Source: Pseudomonas hygromyciniae (GTDB lineage: Bacteria; Pseudomonadota; Gammaproteobacteria; Pseudomonadales; Pseudomonadaceae). From it: a stretch of 64,000 nt of DNA. A model generated the notes under the pieces. The model was given only the letters and a program-made list of their open reading frames with translations. It did not search any database and was not told the DNA's origin. Both the position numbers and the translations under genes were made by a program. This document shows positions 59,393-64,000 of this stretch, piece by piece (position 1 is the stretch's first letter; each line of letters opens with the position of its first letter). The stretch is taken from the NCBI RefSeq assembly GCF_016925675.1, contig NZ_CP070506.1, positions 5,578,501-5,642,500 on the forward strand, written 5' to 3'.

Positions 59393-59848
59393 TCAGGCCA
59401 GGCCAGCCTCGACCAGCAGCGCTTCCAATTTCAACAGGTCCGGCACTTTCGCCACCTGCTCGCCGACCTGTACCGCCGCCAGTTCCAGCAGCGACAGAGG
59501 TACGTCCACATAACTCAACTGGCTATCGAGCTTGTAAGAGCGGGGAATGCCCTGGATCACCAGCGCAATAAACTTCAATGTGGGCCGCCCGCCCAGGGCG
59601 TTGAGCACCACAATCCGCGCGCGTTCGCTGACAACACTGGCGCCACCGCACGCCGCTTCAAAGCTGATCAGCGGCAGGTGCTGGTCACGCCAGGTCACTT
59701 GGCGCAGGTACCACGGCGGCGCGTCGCTGGCCGGTTCGCCGCGCTGGAAGTCGATCAGCTCGGCCACCGCGACGTTGGGCAGCAACAGGTGGCGGTCGGC
59801 CAGGGGCAGTAGCAAGCCGGTGAGTTGACTGGTGCGGTGGTCAAGCAT
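59393..59848 (-). CDS. chpC: CheW-like adaptor ChpC
   Basis: A 151-residue CheW-domain protein. LTGLLLPLADRHLLLPNVAV is the first CheW strand pair, ERARIVVLNALGG and FIALVIQGIPRSYKL follow. It lies directly downstream of the chpA-type gene with an 8-base overlap, the place of chpC in Pseudomonas, and would link an extra receptor input to ChpA in control of type IV pili or surface sensing. Confidence 0.85.
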   Translation of the reverse strand: MLDHRTSQLTGLLLPLADRHLLLPNVAVAELIDFQRGEPASDAPPWYLRQVTWRDQHLPLISFEAACGGASVVSERARIVVLNALGGRPTLKFIALVIQGIPRSYKLDSQLSYVDVPLSLLELAAVQVGEQVAKVPDLLKLEALLVEAGLA

Positions 59849-62800
59849 GTTTCGGGCTCCAGTAGGCGATGCTTTCGAGCAACACCGACTCTTGATAGGG
59901 CTTGCCGAGGTAGTCGTTGACGCCAATCGCCATGGCCCGGTCGCGGTGTTTCTGGCCGGTGCGGGAGGTGATCATGATGATCGGCAGGCGCTTGAGTCGC
60001 GGATCGTTGCGCACCTGGATCGCCACTTCAAAGCCATCCATGCGCGGCATTTCGATATCCAGCAACATCAGGTCCGGGGTGTGTTCTTCGAGCAAGGCGA
60101 TGGCGTCGATGCCGTCCTTGGCGGTCAGCACGTTCATGCCATTGCGCTCCAGCAGACGGCTGGTGACTTTGCGCACGGTCACCGAGTCATCCACCACCAG
60201 CACCAGCAAGCGCTGTTTTTTCTGCGGCTCGTTGACTGCCAGCACACTGTCTGCCGCCTGGGCCGGCAAGGCTGGGGCCAGGGCGCGGATATGCGCCAGC
60301 AGGTCGATGATCAACACCACCCGGCCATCGCCCAGGATGGTCGCCCCGGACAATCCTTGCACCGCCGCAAACTGCGGCCCCAGGCCTTTGACCACGATTT
60401 CCCGGGTGCCGGCCATGTCGTCCACCTGCACCGCAATATGCCGCTCGTTGCACTGCATCAGCAGCACCGGCAGCGGCTGGTTTTGCCCCAGCAACTTGGG
60501 ACGAGCCACGGTGTGCAGCAACTCGCCCAGGTAATACAACTCGTAGCGCTGGCCCGCGTATTCATACACCGGCGGATCCAGTTGGTAGTGCCCCTCCAGC
60601 TCATTGGGCAATACACGCACCAGGCCCTGGATGGTGTTCAACGGAATCGCGTATTGGTCCTCCGCACACTGCACCATCAACGCTCGGTTGACCGACACGG
60701 TAAACGGCAGGCGAATGCGAAAATGCACGCCCAGCCCCGGCGTGGAGTCGATCACCATGCTGCCACCCAGCTGGCGCACTTCTTCGTGCACCACGTCCAT
60801 GCCCACGCCACGCCCGGAAATCTGGGTGATTTTTTCGGCGGTGGAGAACCCTGGCTGCAAGATGAACTGCAACACGTCGCGGTCGCTGATCTCCATATCC
60901 GGGTCCAGCAGGCCCCGCTTGATCGCCTTGCGCCGCACCGCATCCAGTGGCACACCGGCGCCGTCGTCGCGCATATCGAAGATGATGTCGCCGCCTTCGT
61001 GGCTCAGGTCCAGGGTGATCCGGCCCTTCTCCGGCTTACCCGCCAACAGCCGCGCATCCCGCGACTCCAGGCCATGGTCAACGGCGTTGCGCAGCATATG
61101 CTCCAGGGGCGCGGCCATGCGTTCCAGCACGTTGCGGTCCATCTCGCCCTCGGCATTGCCGACGACGAATTCCACATCCTTGCCCAACTCACCGGCCACT
61201 TGCCGCACGATGCGCTTGAGGCGCGGCAGCATGCGCTCGAACGGCACCATGCGCGTGCGCATCAGGCCTTCTTGCAGTTCGGTGTTGATCCGCGCCTGTT
61301 GCTGCAACAGGTTCTGCGCGTCCTGGTTACGCTGGTCGAGGGTTTCCTTGAGGTCCAGCAAGTCCGAGGCCGACTCGGACAACGCACGGGACAATTGTTG
61401 CAACTGGGAATGGCGATCCATTTCCAGCGGGTCGAACTCTTCGTAGCCCAGGCGCTCGGTTTCGGCGTGCTGGCGACTGACGAGCCGCCCCTGGGTCTCG
61501 GTTTCGAGGCGACGCAGTTGGTCACGCATGCGCTCGATGGTGGTTTGCACCTCGGTAAGGGCGCTGCGGGCGTCGTTGACCTGCTGCTCGATACGCCCCC
61601 GGAAAATCGAGGTTTCACCGGCGAGGTTGACCAGATCATCCAGCAGCTCGGCGGATATTTTCACCATGTCCGCGCCCGGCTCGCTGGCCGCCGGCGCTTC
61701 GGGTTTGCCGGTGGGCATCGCGACCGGGGCAACCTGGGTTTCGGTGGGCTGGACCAGGCTCTTGATGCGTTCGATCAGACGCTCTACCGAGCCGACCGGC
61801 AACCCCGCCGCCACCGCCTCGACCATCTGTGCCAGGCGGTCATGGCAGCCTTGCAACAACGCAAACAGCTCAGCCGTGGGCGCCAGCAGGCCCGCCGAAA
61901 GGCCTTCGTAGAGAAACTCCAGTTCGTGGGCCAGGTCGCCGATCGGCCCAATTTCGACCATGCGCGCACCGCCCTTGAGGGTATGCAGGTCGCGCAGCAG
62001 GGTCTCGACCTCCTGGCGGTTCTGCGGCTCGGCCTGCCAACGCAACAGCGCCGCGCCGGAGCTGTCGAGGATATCGGCCGCTTCTTCGAGGAAGATATCC
62101 AGCAGTTCGGGATCGCTGCCTGCACCCTGCGCCTCAGGCGCTACGGGCACAGTTACTGGCGCCGCGTTCTGGCGCACATCGCGCAAACGGTTGATCAAGG
62201 CGCTGGAATCACTCAACGGTTGCTGCTCTTGCAACTGCTCCAGTTGCAAGGCCAGGTGTTCATGGCTGTCCATCAACACTTGGGCCATTTCACCGGAGTA
62301 ACTGTAGCGCCGGTCCACCAACCCTTCGTAAAGGCTTTCCAGTTCCTGGGCCAGATCGCCCACCGGGCCGATTTCGGCCATGCGCGCGCCGCCGCGCAGG
62401 GTGTGCAGGTCACGTTGCAGGGACGACAGCGGTGCCACGCCGTCGGGTTCCAGCAACCAGCGCTTGAGGGACTGCCCGGCGCTGTCGAGGATATCGACCG
62501 CTTCTTCAAGGAAGATCTCGACGATCTCATCGTCCACCGCCCAGTCTTGTTGCAACTGTGTGGTGGCCGCGCCCAATTCGGCAATGCTCAGGGCGCGACT
62601 GCCATCGCTTTTGATCAGGCCGGTGGCGCTGGGATCGAGCCCTTCATCGAGTAGCTCGCGCAAGGCTTTCATGCGTGCCGGCGCCGGGCTGACTTCCTGG
62701 CCGGCGGCCAGTTGGTCGAGCATGTTGATCAGCGCTTCATGGGCCAGTTCGGCCTCATGGAAAAACCGCTCGCTGACGGCCAGGCTGCTCTCTTCCACCG

Positions 62801-64000
62801 CGCCATACAGGTCGAGCAACGCTTCGCACAGCTCATCCATCGGGTGCAGGTCGGCCAGGTGCGCGCCCTCGCCCAGGGTGGTCAACTCGTCCAGCAGCGC
62901 ACTGAGCTCCTGGCGCTCGCCAGGGTGTTGTTGCCAGCGCCGCAAGAGGCTTTCGACGTCGAGCAGGATATCCATGCCCTGGGCCAGGAAGTTGCTGATC
63001 AACTGGGGGTCGCGCTTGATCCGCAGGCCCTCGCTCGGGGCGTTGAGGAAGGCTTCGAGCTGGCTGTCGAGACGCGCCTGGGTGCGCTCGATCAAGGACT
63101 GCGCGCCGTCGATGGGGGCCAGCGGATTACTGTCCAACTGGCGCAAGCCGCGCTGGAACAGGGCTTCGCCCTCCAGCAGCAGGTCGATTTCATCCAGGTC
63201 CAGCGCCAGGCGATGGGCCTTGTACTCGCGGGTCAGGTGGTCCAGCGGCCGCGCCAGTTCGGCGATGGGCAAGACCCCCGCCATGTAGGCACTGCCCTTG
63301 AGGGTATGCAGGGCACGTTGCAACTCATCGCTGACGGGCAGCGGCATCTGTTCGGTGGCCTGGTGCAAAAACCGATTGAGGCTGTCCAAGTGGCTCAACG
63401 CTTCGTTGCGGAAGATCTCCAGCAGCAGCGGGTCGAGCGCGCTGTCATCCTGCTCCACGGCTGGCGGTAACGGCGCGCCACTGGCCAGGGCATGGGCACG
63501 TGCGGCAAGCAGGTCGACATCATCGCGCTGGCGCTGGGCGTCGGCGGCAAATTCGGCGATCAAGGTCGGCAACAGCAACAGCACGTCATCGAGCACGACC
63601 TGGACCTCGGCGCCCGGCGCGACCACCCGTTCCAGCACGCGGTTAAGCAGGTTTTCCACGGCCCACGCCAGTTCCGCCAACACCAGGGCACGCACCATGC
63701 GCCCGCTGCCCTTGAGGGTATGGAACGCGCGGCGCATGTCGCTCAGGGTGCTCTTGTCTTCGAGGCTGGCGGCGCCTTGGGGTATCAGGCGCTGCAGCAC
63801 TTCCAGTACTTCGGCGGTTTCTTCCAGGAACACTTCGCGCAGTTCGTCGTCCACCGACTCTTCGTCGGCCGGTGGCGGCAGCAAGCTGCCCGGGCGTTGC
63901 AGCGCGGGCGGGTTGAGACGTGGGGTCGGGCTGGCCAGGGCCTGCGCCAAGGTGTTGTCCGTTGATTCTTCGCTCGACGCCGACCGTTCCTGGCGCCAAG
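59841..64000 (-). CDS. chpA: ChpA-type hybrid chemosensory kinase, N-terminal part missing
   Basis: At least 1,386 residues are in the window and the frame is open to the right edge, so the start lies beyond it. At least four Hpt domains are visible, each with H-T-L-K/R-G (AFHTLKGSGRM ~63710, ALHTLKGSAYM ~63300, DLHTLRGGARM ~62400, DLHTLKGGARM ~61980). Then come the dimerisation helices, HATPase (LRNAVDHGLESRDARL, ~61090), CheW-like region and a C-terminal receiver (DLMLLDIEMPRMDG, ~60060). ChpA is the kinase of the Pil-Chp system controlling type IV pili twitching and cAMP. Confidence 0.9.
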   Translation of the reverse strand, partial: WRQERSASSEESTDNTLAQALASPTPRLNPPALQRPGSLLPPPADEESVDDELREVFLEETAEVLEVLQRLIPQGAASLEDKSTLSDMRRAFHTLKGSGRMVRALVLAELAWAVENLLNRVLERVVAPGAEVQVVLDDVLLLLPTLIAEFAADAQRQRDDVDLLAARAHALASGAPLPPAVEQDDSALDPLLLEIFRNEALSHLDSLNRFLHQATEQMPLPVSDELQRALHTLKGSAYMAGVLPIAELARPLDHLTREYKAHRLALDLDEIDLLLEGEALFQRGLRQLDSNPLAPIDGAQSLIERTQARLDSQLEAFLNAPSEGLRIKRDPQLISNFLAQGMDILLDVESLLRRWQQHPGERQELSALLDELTTLGEGAHLADLHPMDELCEALLDLYGAVEESSLAVSERFFHEAELAHEALINMLDQLAAGQEVSPAPARMKALRELLDEGLDPSATGLIKSDGSRALSIAELGAATTQLQQDWAVDDEIVEIFLEEAVDILDSAGQSLKRWLLEPDGVAPLSSLQRDLHTLRGGARMAEIGPVGDLAQELESLYEGLVDRRYSYSGEMAQVLMDSHEHLALQLEQLQEQQPLSDSSALINRLRDVRQNAAPVTVPVAPEAQGAGSDPELLDIFLEEAADILDSSGAALLRWQAEPQNRQEVETLLRDLHTLKGGARMVEIGPIGDLAHELEFLYEGLSAGLLAPTAELFALLQGCHDRLAQMVEAVAAGLPVGSVERLIERIKSLVQPTETQVAPVAMPTGKPEAPAASEPGADMVKISAELLDDLVNLAGETSIFRGRIEQQVNDARSALTEVQTTIERMRDQLRRLETETQGRLVSRQHAETERLGYEEFDPLEMDRHSQLQQLSRALSESASDLLDLKETLDQRNQDAQNLLQQQARINTELQEGLMRTRMVPFERMLPRLKRIVRQVAGELGKDVEFVVGNAEGEMDRNVLERMAAPLEHMLRNAVDHGLESRDARLLAGKPEKGRITLDLSHEGGDIIFDMRDDGAGVPLDAVRRKAIKRGLLDPDMEISDRDVLQFILQPGFSTAEKITQISGRGVGMDVVHEEVRQLGGSMVIDSTPGLGVHFRIRLPFTVSVNRALMVQCAEDQYAIPLNTIQGLVRVLPNELEGHYQLDPPVYEYAGQRYELYYLGELLHTVARPKLLGQNQPLPVLLMQCNERHIAVQVDDMAGTREIVVKGLGPQFAAVQGLSGATILGDGRVVLIIDLLAHIRALAPALPAQAADSVLAVNEPQKKQRLLVLVVDDSVTVRKVTSRLLERNGMNVLTAKDGIDAIALLEEHTPDLMLLDIEMPRMDGFEVAIQVRNDPRLKRLPIIMITSRTGQKHRDRAMAIGVNDYLGKPYQESVLLESIAYWSPKHA

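Noticed and set aside
59832..62654. A 940-codon open frame on the plus strand opposite chpA
   Set aside because: It is the antisense of a clearly coding ChpA with Hpt, kinase and receiver motifs. High GC makes long shadow frames common here.

Overview
The window is chromosomal DNA from a fluorescent pseudomonad, most likely of the Pseudomonas fluorescens group. This rests on high-GC Pseudomonas-type coding sequence, conserved Pseudomonas neighbourhoods (tkt-epd-pgk-fba, metK beside an ArsR-methyltransferase gene, ahcY-metF-rhlE, dguABC/dguR, mdcABCDEGH-madLM-mdcR, chpA-chpC) and more than a dozen REP doublets of the type common in that group. Most of the window is ordinary core genome. The accessory points of interest are an rhlA homologue cut by the left edge, an IS110-family element, an ExoU-family phospholipase gene, a nucleotidyltransferase/HEPN pair and an orphan higA.

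Layout. 1-7380: rhlA (partial), a DHA2-type MFS exporter, dbpA, a YhiN-type flavoprotein and a YccS-type membrane protein. 7592-12111: a periplasmic binding protein, an ElaA acetyltransferase, a small wHTH protein, a YgjP-type metallopeptidase and a REC-PAS-GGDEF-EAL protein. 12338-14456: a PL7 alginate lyase and a periplasmic amino-acid racemase. 14554-15723: an IS110 element inserted in a REP. 15823-22176 (minus strand): tkt, epd, pgk, two small lipoproteins (one MliC-like) and fba. 22436-24641: ArsR-methyltransferase and metK. 24953-29334: two DUF1090 genes flanking ligB, a cytochrome c' lipoprotein and mltA. 29576-33801: MAPEG, EamA transporter, FNT channel and the ExoU-like phospholipase. 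33900-40091: acyl-CoA thioesterase, SAH riboswitch-ahcY, metF, a binding protein and rhlE. 40269-43942: YceI, cytochrome b561, bioA, rsmE. 44075-47615: the dgu D-glutamate locus. 47652-56593: hemolysin III-like protein and the complete malonate decarboxylase cluster. 56795-59251: an unknown membrane protein, the HEPN/NTase pair and orphan higA. 59393-64000: chpC and the 3' part of chpA.

How the genes fit together. metK, ahcY and metF belong to one S-adenosylmethionine/methyl cycle. Two control devices are visible for it: an SAH riboswitch before ahcY, and an ArsR-methyltransferase regulator with a 12-bp palindrome upstream, next to metK. The mdc genes run in one direction with overlapping stops and starts, as expected of a translationally coupled operon making one multisubunit enzyme plus its importer. 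The dgu genes would import D-glutamate/D-glutamine, oxidise it and detoxify the imine.

The best candidate for something beyond routine annotation is the IS110 element. Its 5' non-coding segment folds on paper into a stem, internal loop and hairpin. The two sides of the loop carry 7-nt guides that together spell the 14-bp REP target into which the element is inserted, which matches a bridge RNA. All family assignments are from reading the sequence and remembered family features; no searches were run.
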